Assembly: GCA_002841335.1 (NCBI GenBank)
Contig: PHEY01000004.1
Coordinates: 293,848 to 357,847, forward strand
Length of the DNA stretch: 64,000 nt
Direction of reading: 5' to 3'
Origin: Actinobacteria bacterium HGW-Actinobacteria-2
GTDB taxonomy: Bacteria > Actinomycetota > Actinomycetes > Propionibacteriales > Propionibacteriaceae
Below the pieces are notes generated by a model. That model was not told the origin of the DNA, did not search any database, and saw only the letters and a list, made by a program, of their open reading frames with translations. The position numbers and the translations under genes are program-made. Shown piece after piece: positions 7,375 to 16,422 of this stretch. Positions within the stretch are counted from its first letter, which is position 1. Each line of letters starts with the position of its first letter.

Positions 7375-8787
7375 ATGTTCGCACGACGCACGATCAACGG
7401 CCACACCTACCAGTTCGGTTCCTTGGTGGAGTTGTTGGCCAAGGCCACGCCGCGCCGATCCGGGGACGAACTCGCCGGGTGTGCGGCCAGTTGCGAGGCT
7501 GAACGGGCCGCCGCCCAGGCCGCGCTGGCCGAGGTGGAACTGACCACCTTGCTGAACGAACCGGTGATTCCCTACGAAGCCGACGAAGTGACCCGGCTGA
7601 TCCTCGACAGTCACTCCGCCGACGCGTTCGCGGCCGTTTCGCACCTCACTGTGGGTGGGTTGCGCGATTGGTTGCTGGAGGTCGCTGCCCGTCCCGATGG
7701 CGGACGGGTGCTGGCCGCGCTGGCCCCGGGCCTGACTCCGGAGATGGTCGCCGCGGTGAGCAAGATCATGCGCAACTCCGACCTGATCGCGGTGTCCCAC
7801 GCCACCCGCGTGCTGACCGGCTTCCGCACCACGATCGGCCTGCCCGGACGGCTGGCCACCAGGCTGCAGCCGAACCATCCCACCGACGACTTGCGCGGCG
7901 TGGCCGCCTCGATCCTGGACGGGCTGCTGCTGGGGCAAGGCGACGCCGTGGTCGGCATCAACCCGGCCGGCGACTCCCCGCAGGTGAGCGCCGACCTGCT
8001 CGGCATGCTCGACGAGGTGCGCCAGGCCTACGAGATCCCGATGCAGTCCTGTGTGCTCACCCACATCTCCACCACCATCGGACTGATCGAAGCCGGCGCC
8101 CCGGTCGACCTGGTGTTCCAGTCGATCGGCGGCAGCCAAGGCACCAACACGTCCTTCGGCACCAACATCGCCATGCTGCGCGAAGGCATGGAAGCCGGGC
8201 TGTCATTGCAGCGGGGCACGGTAGGCAACAACGTGATGTACTTCGAGACCGGCCAGGGCTCCTCGCTGAGCGCGGGCGCCCACTTCGGCACCGGCGGGCT
8301 GCCGGTCGATCAGCAAACCCTCGAGGCGCGGGCGTACGGCCTGGCCCGGGAGTTCTCGCCACTGCTGGTGAACACGGTGGTCGGGTTCATCGGCCCGGAG
8401 TACCTCTACGACGGCAAACAGATCATTCGCGCCGGGCTGGAGGATCACTTCTGCGGCAAGTTGCTCGGCGTCCCGATGGGAGTGGACGTGTGCTACACCA
8501 ACCATGCCGAGGCCGACTTCGACGACATGGACACCTTGCTCACCCTGCTGGCCGCCGCGGGGGTGAACTTCGTGATCACCGTGCCGGGGGCGGACGACAT
8601 CATGCTCGGGTACCAGTCGCTGGCCTATCACGATGCCTTGGTGGTGCGGAACACCCTGGGCCTCAAGCCCGCGCCGGAGTTCGAGGCCTGGCTGAAGGCC
8701 CAAGGCATCGCTGATGCCTACGGGGTGGTTCGAGGGCTCGAACTCGGCTCCTCCCGCCTGCACGCGCTGGCCGGAGCGGTGGCATGA
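7375..8787 (+). CDS. eutB: Ethanolamine ammonia-lyase large subunit
   Basis: Catalytic subunit of adenosylcobalamin-dependent ethanolamine ammonia-lyase, which converts ethanolamine to acetaldehyde and ammonia. At 470 residues it is close to the usual 453 or so. Recognisable segments include LQPNHPTDDLRG, GDAVVGINPAGDSP, GGSQGTNTSFGTN, MYFETGQGSSLSAGAH (substrate-site region) and GVDVCYTNHAEAD. GAAGGGAG lies 7 bases before the ATG. It overlaps eutC by 4 bases (ATGA), which fits equal synthesis of both subunits. No cobalamin riboswitch is evident in the 140-base upstream gap. No eutA reactivase or microcompartment gene is beside it. Confidence 0.97.
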   Translation: MFARRTINGHTYQFGSLVELLAKATPRRSGDELAGCAASCEAERAAAQAALAEVELTTLLNEPVIPYEADEVTRLILDSHSADAFAAVSHLTVGGLRDWLLEVAARPDGGRVLAALAPGLTPEMVAAVSKIMRNSDLIAVSHATRVLTGFRTTIGLPGRLATRLQPNHPTDDLRGVAASILDGLLLGQGDAVVGINPAGDSPQVSADLLGMLDEVRQAYEIPMQSCVLTHISTTIGLIEAGAPVDLVFQSIGGSQGTNTSFGTNIAMLREGMEAGLSLQRGTVGNNVMYFETGQGSSLSAGAHFGTGGLPVDQQTLEARAYGLAREFSPLLVNTVVGFIGPEYLYDGKQIIRAGLEDHFCGKLLGVPMGVDVCYTNHAEADFDDMDTLLTLLAAAGVNFVITVPGADDIMLGYQSLAYHDALVVRNTLGLKPAPEFEAWLKAQGIADAYGVVRGLELGSSRLHALAGAVA

Positions 8788-9542
8788 GCACCGCCGCCCA
8801 GCCGGAGCGCCGGTTCGACCCGTGGGTGTCGCTGCGCGGCGCTACCCAGGCCCGGATCGGTCTGGGACGCGCCGGGATGAGCCTGCCCACCGCGGCGGTG
8901 CTGGAGCTGCAGGGTGCGCTGGCGGCTGCGCGGGATTCGGTCCACGTGCCGCTCGACACCGACCCGATCATGGCCGGCCTGGTCGGGCTGGGGTTGGGTG
9001 AGCCGATCCTGCTGACCAGCCAGGCGCCGGACCGGGCGGCGTACTTGCGGCGTCCGGACTGGGGTCGAGTACCGGCCGCCGTTGCCGGGCTGCCGGACGA
9101 CGGCTGGGATGTCGGCGTGGTGATCGCCGACGGGTTGTCGTCCAAGGCGGTGAGTGAGCACGCGCTGCCGATGGTGCAGGCCTTGGTGGCGGCGTTCGAT
9201 CCGGAGCTCAGCGTGGCTCCACCAGTAGTGGTCACCCAGGCCCGGGTCGCGATCGCCGACCACATCGGCCAGGCCATGAAGCTGGGCGCGGTGATCGTCC
9301 TGGTGGGAGAGCGTCCGGGCTTGTCGGTGGCCGACAGCTTGGGCATCTACCTCACCTACGCCCCGCAGCCGGGACGCACCGACGCCGAACGCAACTGCAT
9401 CTCCAACGTCCACCCGCCCGAGGGCTTGGGCTACGCGGCTGCGGCCGCAACAGCGGCTCGCTTGCTTCGCGGCGCCCGGGCGTTAGGACGCTCCGGCGTG
9501 GAGTTGAAGGACACCGCCGGGCCGGACGCCCTGGCCGGCTGA
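8784..9542 (+). CDS. eutC: Ethanolamine ammonia-lyase small subunit
   Basis: Cobalamin-binding small subunit partner of EutB, 252 residues. Family features include LRGATQARIGLGRAG near the N-terminus, HVPLDTDP, ADGLSSKAV, VVVTQARVAIADHIG, LVGERPGLS and the C-terminal CISNVHPPEGLGY. The start ATG at 8784 overlaps the eutB stop. A perfect 16-bp hairpin follows 15 bases after the stop, ending the eutBC transcript. An ethanolamine permease lies convergently on the other side of the hairpin. Confidence 0.97.
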   Translation: MSTAAQPERRFDPWVSLRGATQARIGLGRAGMSLPTAAVLELQGALAAARDSVHVPLDTDPIMAGLVGLGLGEPILLTSQAPDRAAYLRRPDWGRVPAAVAGLPDDGWDVGVVIADGLSSKAVSEHALPMVQALVAAFDPELSVAPPVVVTQARVAIADHIGQAMKLGAVIVLVGERPGLSVADSLGIYLTYAPQPGRTDAERNCISNVHPPEGLGYAAAAATAARLLRGARALGRSGVELKDTAGPDALAG

Positions 9543-9557
9543 TCGCTGGCACGCAAC

Positions 9558-9593
9558 GAGGGGGTTCGCACCGATCACGGTGCGAACCCCCTC
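9558..9593. terminator. Bidirectional hairpin terminator between eutC and the permease
   Basis: Perfect 16-bp inverted repeat with a 4-base loop (ATCA): arms at 9558-9573 and 9578-9593. It lies between the convergent stops of eutC and the permease gene. There is no U tract on either side, as is common for actinobacterial terminators. Confidence 0.8.
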
Positions 9594-9607
9594 GGCGTGG
9601 ACCAGGC

Positions 9608-11107
9608 TCAACGCAGGTCGGTCGAATCCTCACTCAAGCCACCCGACAGTGCGTACTCCTCCTCGGGGGAGAGCACCAACTGGTGGCGTCCGTAGACCGC
9701 GAACCCGATCAAGGCGAGCACGTACACCCCGACCACCGAGTAGATGGCGATCGTGTAGGCGGGGTTGAGCAGGACGCCGATGAAGATCGCCAACGCCAGG
9801 ACGCCGGCGATGACCGCTCCCGGAATGCCGAACGGGCTGAGGTGTGGCCGATTCGCCTCGGGGTGCTTGACCTTCAAGATCACATACGAGGTCATCTGCA
9901 GCAGGTAGGCCACCACGGCGCCCCACACGGCGATGTTCAGCACCACCGAGCCGGCCTCGCTGCTGCCGAACTGCACCACGAACAGCGACAGGAAACCGAT
10001 CACCGCGCCCACGATGAGGGCCAGGTACGGGGTGTGCCGAGCGCCGGTGAGCGAGAGGAACTTCGGGTAGTAGCCGGCCCGCGACAGCGAGTACATGTTG
10101 CGTCCGTAGGCGAACATGATGCCCTGGACGCTGGCCAGCAGCCCGATCAGCGCGAACGCCGACAAGATCGCCGCGGCCTGGTCGCCGATGATGGCGCGGA
10201 AGCCGTCCAGTAGCGGCTCGGTGGAGGAGCCGATCGCCGTCGAGCCGAGGACGCTCGGGTTGAGGACGACCACGATCATCCCGGTGAGGAGCAGCGTGAG
10301 CAGCCCGCCGCGGCCGGCCTTCGGGATGTCCTTCTCGGGATCGTGAGCCTCTTCGGCGGCCAGCGGCAACTCCTCGATGCCGAGGAACAGCCACATCGCG
10401 AACGGCATTGCGAACAGCACCGCGCCGATCCCGAACGGCAGGAAGACCGAGCCACCGTCGGCGGGGGCGATGTCGAACAGAGCAGCGAAGTTCACCTTGC
10501 CGGAGAGGGCGGCCATCACGCCGAAGAGCACCAGAATGCCGACCGAGATGAAGGCGACCACGGTTGCGAACCGGAACGAGATGTGGGCCCCGGCGGCGTT
10601 CAGCGCGACGAAGATCGCGTACAGCCCCAACCACCACACCCACACCAGGCCGGCGTCGATCAGACTGAATCCGGCCAGCTGTGCGGTGATCGCATCGGCG
10701 TACTGGGCCGAGAAGTAGATCACCACGGCCGTGGTCATCACGTACTCGATGGTCTCGGCCAAGCCGGTGATGAAGCCGCCCCACGGGCCCATCGCGGCGC
10801 GGGCGAAGGAGTAGGCGCCGCCGGTGTGCGGCATCGCGGCGGCCATTTCCGAGATCGACTCGACCATCAGCACGTACATCAGCACCACGATCAGGGTGGC
10901 CACCATGAAGCCACCCCACCCGGCCGCGGCGATGCCACCGTTCCAGCCGGAGAAATCACCAGAGATGACCGCGGCCACGCCCATGCCCCACAGCCCCCAG
11001 AAACCGGCGGTGCGCTTCAGCTTGCGCTTGTCGAAATAGCCGTCCTCGGCCTTGTTGTAGGTGACGCCGGCGACGGCGACCGGTTCGTCTTCGATGACGG
11101 AGCTCAT
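9608..11107 (-). CDS. eat: Ethanolamine permease (APC superfamily)
   Basis: Membrane importer of 499 residues with about 12 helices. It matches ethanolamine permeases in the N-terminal pattern (WGLWGMGVAAVISGDFSGWN), in MPHTGGAYSFAR and in the cytoplasmic EEAHDPEKDIPKA loop typical of APC proteins. Ethanolamine specificity is supported by the neighbouring eutBC on the facing strand. The ATG at 11107 has AGAGGACG about 8 bases upstream. The last 40 or so residues are acidic and cytoplasmic (SPEEEYALSGG). It could transport a related amine, but the context makes ethanolamine the best reading. Confidence 0.92.
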   Translation of the reverse strand: MSSVIEDEPVAVAGVTYNKAEDGYFDKRKLKRTAGFWGLWGMGVAAVISGDFSGWNGGIAAAGWGGFMVATLIVVLMYVLMVESISEMAAAMPHTGGAYSFARAAMGPWGGFITGLAETIEYVMTTAVVIYFSAQYADAITAQLAGFSLIDAGLVWVWWLGLYAIFVALNAAGAHISFRFATVVAFISVGILVLFGVMAALSGKVNFAALFDIAPADGGSVFLPFGIGAVLFAMPFAMWLFLGIEELPLAAEEAHDPEKDIPKAGRGGLLTLLLTGMIVVVLNPSVLGSTAIGSSTEPLLDGFRAIIGDQAAAILSAFALIGLLASVQGIMFAYGRNMYSLSRAGYYPKFLSLTGARHTPYLALIVGAVIGFLSLFVVQFGSSEAGSVVLNIAVWGAVVAYLLQMTSYVILKVKHPEANRPHLSPFGIPGAVIAGVLALAIFIGVLLNPAYTIAIYSVVGVYVLALIGFAVYGRHQLVLSPEEEYALSGGLSEDSTDLR

Positions 11108-11352
11108 GCAGGTGCGTCCTCTCGGTGATTGCCCGTGGCAAACGACAAACGACGCCGGAGATTCGGCGTCGATGAAGGGACGTTATGACCGGATCGGGCC
11201 GGATCCGGCGGCGGTTACTCAGCTGTTACCGCGGGGGAGATGTTCTTAACATGGCGGGGCCGAAACGGTGTTGGCCTGGTGGGCCCGCTCGGGGCTGACG
11301 GTGCGCTACCGTCTGGTCTGCAAGGGGATAGAACACGCGGATGGGAGTACCA

Positions 11353-12642
11353 ATGGCGGGTTTCGACTTGCCGAACTGTCAGCTGGGGGTGGCCACGGCA
11401 GCCACCCAGATCGAGGGTGGCGATCTGGACACCAACTGGCATCGCTGGGCAGCGTCCGGACGGATCGTGGACGGGTCCTCACCGGCCCGCGCCGCCGATC
11501 ACTGGAACCGGGTGGACGAGGACATCGCGCTGCTGGTCGAACTCGGCATCACCCACTATCGAATGGGGCTGGAGTGGGCTCGGGTCGAGCCGAACCCCGG
11601 CGAGTTCGACACTGCGGCTATCGGCCACTATCGCGACGAAGTCGCCGCGCTGCGGGCAGCCGGGATCACCCCGCTGGTCACCCTGCACCACTTCAACCTG
11701 CCTGGCTGGCTGGTCGACGAGGGCGGCTGGCTGGGCGCCGGGATGAAGCCCGCTTTCGGCCGCTTCGCCCGGCGCATGGTGACCGAGTTGTCGCCGTGGG
11801 TCAACGAGTGGATCCCGATCAACGAGCCGAACGTGTACGCGACCCTCGGCTTCTCCGAAGGGGTGTGGCCACCTGGTGAGCGTTCGCTACTGCGGACGAT
11901 CAAGGCCGTCCAGGTGCAGGTCGAGGTGCACATCGCCACCTACCAGATGATTCACGCGCTGCAGCCGCAGGCCCGGGTCGGCACCGCCCATCATCTGCGA
12001 GTGTTCGCGCCCGCCAATCCGAGCAATCCGCTGCATCGGCTGGCCAGCCGGGCCACGGACTGGATGTTCCAGCGGACGATGGTGAAGGCGATGAGCACCG
12101 GGGTGTTCGATCTGCCGCTGCGCCGTCCGTCCGGGGTGGTGCCGGGTCGCTACTACGACTTCCAGGGCGTCAACTACTACACCCGGTCCTCGGTGAAGGG
12201 GTTGGCCGACGGGATGGCCACCGGGGTGCCGGTGAACGACCTGGGCTGGGAGATCTACCCGGCCGGGCTGACCGAGGTGTGTCGCTGGATCCATCAGACC
12301 TACCCGGGCCCGATCTACATCACCGAGAACGGGACGGCCGATGCCGAGGACTCCTTCCGCGCGCGCTACCTGTACGACCACCTGCAAGAGGTGGCCGGCA
12401 ACGGCTTGCCGATCGAGCGCTACTACCACTGGTGCTTCACCGACAACTGGGAGTGGGCCGACGGTGAGGCTCCTCGGTTCGGGCTGATCGAGCTCGACTA
12501 CGAGACCCAGCAGCGCACCGTGAAGGAGTCGGGCCGCTTCTACGCCGACATCATCGCTCACGGCGGGGTGACCGCCGAGGCCCACCAGCGCTGGGTCGCG
12601 GGCCAGCACTACCGTCGCAGCTCGGAGGTCAGCAATGGGTGA
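11353..12642 (+). CDS. Family GH1 beta-glucosidase
   Basis: Retaining glycosidase of 429 residues, cytoplasmic (no signal peptide). The acid/base Glu158 lies in PINEPNV and the nucleophile Glu325 in ITENG, both standard GH1 motifs. LGVATAATQIEG at the N-terminus and WCFTDNWEWADG near the C-terminus are also typical. ATG at 11353 is preferred over ATG 11341 because GGGAG sits 5 bases before it. The gene overlaps the next, a GPH sugar symporter, by 8 bases, so imported beta-glucosides are probably cleaved inside the cell. The exact sugar (gluco-, galacto- or fucosides) cannot be told. Confidence 0.95.
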   Translation: MAGFDLPNCQLGVATAATQIEGGDLDTNWHRWAASGRIVDGSSPARAADHWNRVDEDIALLVELGITHYRMGLEWARVEPNPGEFDTAAIGHYRDEVAALRAAGITPLVTLHHFNLPGWLVDEGGWLGAGMKPAFGRFARRMVTELSPWVNEWIPINEPNVYATLGFSEGVWPPGERSLLRTIKAVQVQVEVHIATYQMIHALQPQARVGTAHHLRVFAPANPSNPLHRLASRATDWMFQRTMVKAMSTGVFDLPLRRPSGVVPGRYYDFQGVNYYTRSSVKGLADGMATGVPVNDLGWEIYPAGLTEVCRWIHQTYPGPIYITENGTADAEDSFRARYLYDHLQEVAGNGLPIERYYHWCFTDNWEWADGEAPRFGLIELDYETQQRTVKESGRFYADIIAHGGVTAEAHQRWVAGQHYRRSSEVSNG

Positions 12643-13993
12643 GTTCGACCGTCGTAACAAGTGGGCGTTCGGCATCGGCACCATCGGCCGCGACATGGTC
12701 TACGCCCTGGTCAGCATGTACTTGGTGTTCTTCCTCACCGACATCTTGAAGGCGCCGGCACAGGAGTTCCTGTGGGCCAGCACGCTGATCCTGCTGGCGC
12801 GGCTGATCGACGCGGTCGCCGACATCCTGATGGGCGGCGTGGTCGACAACACCCGGACGCGTTGGGGCCAGTACAAGCCGTGGATCGCCATCGGGGCGGT
12901 CGCCTCCGCCGTGTTCACCGTGTTCATGTTCGCCGATCTGCGGTTGAGCGGACCCGCGTTCGTGGCCGGCTTCGCGGTGATCTACCTGCTGTGGAGCCTG
13001 TCCTACACCGCCAACGACATTCCGTACTGGTCGATGATGCCCTCGCTCACACTGGACCAGAAGCAGCGGGAGAAGTTCGGGTCGATGGCCAAGGTGTTTG
13101 CCACGATCGGATTGTTCACCGTGGTGGTGGCGGTGATCCCGGTGACCAAGGCGCTGGCCGTCCCGCTGGGCACGGTGCCGGCCTGGACGGCCTTTGCCGC
13201 CGGGGTTGCGGTGATCATGGTGCTGGGCCAGGCGGTGACCCTGTTCGGGGTGAAGGAGCCCGACATCGTGGTACCGCAGGAGCGCACCACCTTGCGCGAC
13301 CTGGTCCGTGCGGTGTTCAGCAACGACCAGCTGCTGTGGACCGCGATCGCCATGGTGACGTTCATGACCGGATACGTGACCACCACCACCTTCGGCACCT
13401 ACTACTTCAAGTACGTCTACGGCGACGAGAACATGTACGCGCCGTTCGGTGGGGTGCTGGTGGCCAGCCAGTTGCTGGGCTACGCGGTCTTCCCGCAGTT
13501 GTCGAAGCGGTTCTCCCGCAAGACCCTGTTCAGTGCCGCAATCGCGCTGATTTTGGTGGGCTACGCGGTGTTCTTCGTCAGCCCACCGCAGATCGCGTTC
13601 ATCGCCGTGGCCGGGCTGCTGATCTTCATCGGTGACTCGTTCGTGACCATCCTGATGCTGGTGTTCCTCTCCGACACCATCGAGTACGGCCACTGGAAGC
13701 TGGGACGTCGCAACGGCTCGGTGACCTTCGCGCTGCAGCCGTTCATCAACAAGGTGGGTGCGGCGTTGTCGACCCAGATCGTCGCGGTGGCCGTCGTGCT
13801 CGCAGCACTCAACCCTGAGCATCCCGAGCAGATCACGCCCGAGGGAATGCTCACGGTGAAGGTGGGCATGCTGGTGCTGCCGCCGATCCTGATCGTGATC
13901 AGCTACCTGATCTACCGGGCCAAGTACCGCATCGACGACAAGCTCTACGCCCAGATCGTGGCCGACCTCAAGGAGCGCGGCCAGGTCCACTGA
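12635..13993 (+). CDS. GPH-family sugar:cation symporter
   Basis: Membrane symporter of 452 residues, glycoside-pentoside-hexuronide family (MelB/XynP-like). About 12 helices are visible. Family features are the N-terminal FGIGTIGRDMVYALVSMYL, the first cytoplasmic loop DNTRTRWGQYKPWI and the helix-6/7 region with IPYWSMMPSL. ATG at 12635 overlaps the end of the beta-glucosidase gene, with GGAGGTCAGC upstream. It should bring in the glycoside hydrolysed by that enzyme. A 186-base gap follows with no clear gene. Confidence 0.93.
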   Translation: MGEFDRRNKWAFGIGTIGRDMVYALVSMYLVFFLTDILKAPAQEFLWASTLILLARLIDAVADILMGGVVDNTRTRWGQYKPWIAIGAVASAVFTVFMFADLRLSGPAFVAGFAVIYLLWSLSYTANDIPYWSMMPSLTLDQKQREKFGSMAKVFATIGLFTVVVAVIPVTKALAVPLGTVPAWTAFAAGVAVIMVLGQAVTLFGVKEPDIVVPQERTTLRDLVRAVFSNDQLLWTAIAMVTFMTGYVTTTTFGTYYFKYVYGDENMYAPFGGVLVASQLLGYAVFPQLSKRFSRKTLFSAAIALILVGYAVFFVSPPQIAFIAVAGLLIFIGDSFVTILMLVFLSDTIEYGHWKLGRRNGSVTFALQPFINKVGAALSTQIVAVAVVLAALNPEHPEQITPEGMLTVKVGMLVLPPILIVISYLIYRAKYRIDDKLYAQIVADLKERGQVH

Positions 13994-14179
13994 TCAGATG
14001 CCGGGAGGCACGGGGACGGTTCCTGGTGTCAGGCTTCCCGCCGTCGTGGGCTGTTTGGCGTCGAAACCAGACAAGGCGACGGCAGCAGCCCATGTGTGTC
14101 AGAGGGAGGCAATAGCTGGCATGGCCGCGGACGACGGCCGCGCCTAGCGTGAGAGGCACCCCAACAGTGGAGGTCTCTG

Positions 14180-15328
14180 ATGCCTGCTCCGCGGTTCTTG
14201 CTGCCGATCATGGCGGCGCTGGCGCTGATCGTTCCCAGTGCTGCCTGCACAGCAGCGGCGGCTCCAGCCAGCCCTTCGGTGACGCCGGCAGCATTGCCGG
14301 GCTACTCGGTGAGCCGGGTGGCGACCGGGCTGAAGATCCCGTGGGACGTCACCTGGATCGGGTCGATGATGCTGTTCGACGAGCGTCCCGGACGGGTCTG
14401 GACGCTGCGTCCCGGTGGTACCCCAGTGCGGGTGAACCTGCCGTTGCCGCCGATCTTCGCCAGCTCTGAAGGCGGGCTGCTGGGTATCGTCGCCGACCCG
14501 AACGCGGTCTCCAACGGCTACTTCTACACCTGCATGTCGGTGGCGAAGGCTGACGGGTCGGCGTCGGACGTCCAGGTGTGGAAGTGGCGGCTGGTCGACG
14601 ACGCCACGGCGGTGAAGGTGTCCACCTTGGTGACGGGCATCCCGATCGGATATGGCCGACACAACGGCTGCCGGTTGGTCTTCCGGTCGGCTCAGATGCT
14701 CTACATCGGCACCGGGGATGCGGCCGTGGGCACCAACGCGCAGAGTCTGAAATCGCTGGGTGGCAAGGTGCTGCGGATTCGCAGCGACGGCAGCATTCCG
14801 ACGTCCAACCCGTTCTACCGCAAGGGTGGCAAGGCCCGGTTGGTGTGGAACTACGGCCATCGCAACATTCAGGGCCTGGCCCTGCGTCCAGGCACCAACC
14901 AGTTGTGGACGGCCGAGCACGGGCCCGACCGCGACGACGAGGTCAACATCGTGATCAAGGGCCGCAACTACGGTTGGGCGCCGACACCCGGCTACAACGA
15001 GAGCCGCTCGATGACCGACACCAAGCGCTTCCCGAAGGCAGTCAAAGCCAAGTGGCGTTCCGGCTCGCCAACGGTGGCCACGAGTGGGGCCACCTTCCTC
15101 CGGGGCTCGCACTGGGGTTCCTGGAACGGTGCTCTGGCGGTCGCCGAACTGAAAGGTCAGGGAATCCTGGTGTTCTCGGTGTCGGCGAAGAACAAGCTGA
15201 GTCTGCGCGGCGAGATCGCCACCAGCTATGGACGCATCCGCTCGGTGCATCAAGGCCCTGACGGCGCGCTGTACTTCACCACGTCCAACGGCACCGGCGA
15301 TGGCATCTATCGCCTCGTGTTGAACTGA
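14180..15328 (+). CDS. PQQ-type aldose sugar dehydrogenase-like exported protein
   Basis: Exported protein of 382 residues with the beta-propeller of soluble glucose/sorbosone dehydrogenases (GDH-B, YliI). The N-terminus is a signal peptide ending PSAACTA, which may be a weak lipobox at Cys23. Family motifs include GLKIPWDVTWI, GLLGIVADPN, NGCRLVF, LGGKVLRI, WNYGHRNIQGLAL and TAEHGPDRDDEVN. The His and Asp residues that place PQQ and Ca seem present but I could not align them fully, so activity is likely rather than shown. GGAGGT lies 8 bases before ATG. It may oxidise sugars outside the cell, near the beta-glucosidase module. Confidence 0.87.
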   Translation: MPAPRFLLPIMAALALIVPSAACTAAAAPASPSVTPAALPGYSVSRVATGLKIPWDVTWIGSMMLFDERPGRVWTLRPGGTPVRVNLPLPPIFASSEGGLLGIVADPNAVSNGYFYTCMSVAKADGSASDVQVWKWRLVDDATAVKVSTLVTGIPIGYGRHNGCRLVFRSAQMLYIGTGDAAVGTNAQSLKSLGGKVLRIRSDGSIPTSNPFYRKGGKARLVWNYGHRNIQGLALRPGTNQLWTAEHGPDRDDEVNIVIKGRNYGWAPTPGYNESRSMTDTKRFPKAVKAKWRSGSPTVATSGATFLRGSHWGSWNGALAVAELKGQGILVFSVSAKNKLSLRGEIATSYGRIRSVHQGPDGALYFTTSNGTGDGIYRLVLN

Positions 15329-15334
15329 CGTCGT

Positions 15335-15374
15335 GCCCCGCGGCGGGTGTCGATCCCTTCGGCAGTCGCGGGGC
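15335..15374. terminator. Possible terminator after the sugar dehydrogenase gene
   Basis: Perfect 8-bp GC inverted repeat, arms GCCCCGCG (15335-15342) and CGCGGGGC (15367-15374), starting 7 bases after the stop codon. The 24-base loop is long and no U tract follows, so this is only a moderate candidate. Confidence 0.45.
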
Positions 15375-15439
15375 GGGCGCACTCAACCAGCACCGTAGTC
15401 GGCGGGTATCGACGGGCTCAGCCGGCTTCCCACGTCGTT

Positions 15440-15474
15440 GGTTGAGCAGGCCGCGGAGCGGTCGGGTCGAAACC
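15440..15474 (+). repeat. Copy of dispersed GGTTGAGC...GTCGAAACC repeat
   Basis: A 35-base element starting GGTTGAGCAG and ending GTCGAAACC, with a GC-rich centre that can fold. An inverted, shorter relative with CTCAACCAG lies at 15382-15390, and a second full copy in the opposite direction is at 63840-63872. The 246-base gap holding it has no gene; it also carries the possible terminator upstream and the TetR ribosome binding site downstream. Confidence 0.6.
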
Positions 15475-15574
15475 CCGATCGCATCCCCGCGCGCTCGTCC
15501 CAGCGCGGAGGAGCCGTCCCCGGTGCGCCGACCGGAGGCCGTGGCTCGCTAGACTCCGGCCGAAGGAGGAGCCG

Positions 15575-16159
15575 ATGCCGAAAGTGGTCGATCACGCCCA
15601 GCGGCGGCGAGACATCGTCGATGCGCTGTTGGAGTTGATCGCGAGCGAGGGGATGGCTGCGGCCACCTCACGGTCGCTGGCCAGTCACCTCGGGGTCTCC
15701 AACGGCGCCTTGTGGCGCTACTTCAAGGACAAGGATGATCTTCTCGGGGCGACGTATCAAACCGTCCTCGACAAGTCGAACCAGCGGGTCGCCGAAGCGA
15801 TCGCCGGGCGCAGCGGCATCGACGCCGTCCTGGCCATGATCGAGACCTTCTTCCCGCTCACTCCCGAACTGCAGGACGAGGCCAAGGTGGTGCTGGCCTT
15901 CTGGGGCGTGGCCGCCATGAACCCCACCCAGGCCAGCCACGGCAACCCCGAGATGGTGCAGTGGAGCGATGAGTTCGCCTCGCTGCTGGCCGAGGCGGTT
16001 GCGGCGGGGGAGCTGCGTCCCGACACTCCGGTTGCGGCTCTGGGCGCGATCCTGCTGAGCGTGGCCACCAACGCCCAGGTGGAGTACGTCTTCCAGAACG
16101 AGGACGGGGCGGCCCGGATGGCCGACGTCCGCCGGCTGTTGGAGTCGTTTCGCGTCTAG
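15575..16159 (+). CDS. TetR/AcrR-family regulator
   Basis: DNA-binding repressor of 194 residues. The N-terminal helix-turn-helix reads ATSRSLASHLGVSNGALW followed by RYFKDKDDLL, the standard TetR pattern; the C-terminal ligand domain is not assignable. AAGGAGGAG lies 7 bases before ATG. The gene points toward the amine-oxidation operon that begins 263 bases downstream and is a candidate local regulator of it. No convincing operator palindrome was found in the gap. Confidence 0.9.
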   Translation: MPKVVDHAQRRRDIVDALLELIASEGMAAATSRSLASHLGVSNGALWRYFKDKDDLLGATYQTVLDKSNQRVAEAIAGRSGIDAVLAMIETFFPLTPELQDEAKVVLAFWGVAAMNPTQASHGNPEMVQWSDEFASLLAEAVAAGELRPDTPVAALGAILLSVATNAQVEYVFQNEDGAARMADVRRLLESFRV

Positions 16160-16201
16160 CGCGTCGGACTGTTTTGGCGGCCTCCAGCCGTCCGCACTCT
16201 T

Positions 16202-16253
16202 CACCTTGCGCCCGATCTGAGCACCATGCGCGCGCAATGTCGAGCGCAAGGTG
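16202..16253. repeat. 10-bp inverted repeat in the gap before the amine-oxidation operon
   Basis: Perfect arms CACCTTGCGC (16202-16211) and GCGCAAGGTG (16244-16253) separated by 32 bases. It lies about 40 bases after the TetR stop, so it may be a weak terminator or a protein-binding site. The rest of this 263-base gap, up to the AAGGAGG ahead of the next ATG, shows no gene. Confidence 0.4.
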
Positions 16254-16422
16254 CAGCGTTCGGGCGCCGAGTCGGTTGTGGTGGGGCGGGGAACTCTGAC
16301 CAGCCGAAACACAACTGATACGTGGGCGTCACCGTTTGTGTACAAGCGTTCATTAACGTCTTCCTCAAGATCGAGATCCGAGGACGTGTCCGATCGACAC
16401 CACAGTGATCAAGGAGGCAGTC

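Noticed and set aside
11189..11208. CCGGATC/GATCCGG inverted repeat between the ethanolamine permease and the beta-glucosidase gene.
   Set aside because: Only 7-bp GC-rich arms; such repeats are expected by chance at this GC content and no regulator is adjacent.
12629..13990. A 453-codon minus-strand frame opposite the sugar symporter.
   Set aside because: Composition is His/Gln/Asp/Arg-rich and unlike a protein; the plus strand has a full GPH symporter.
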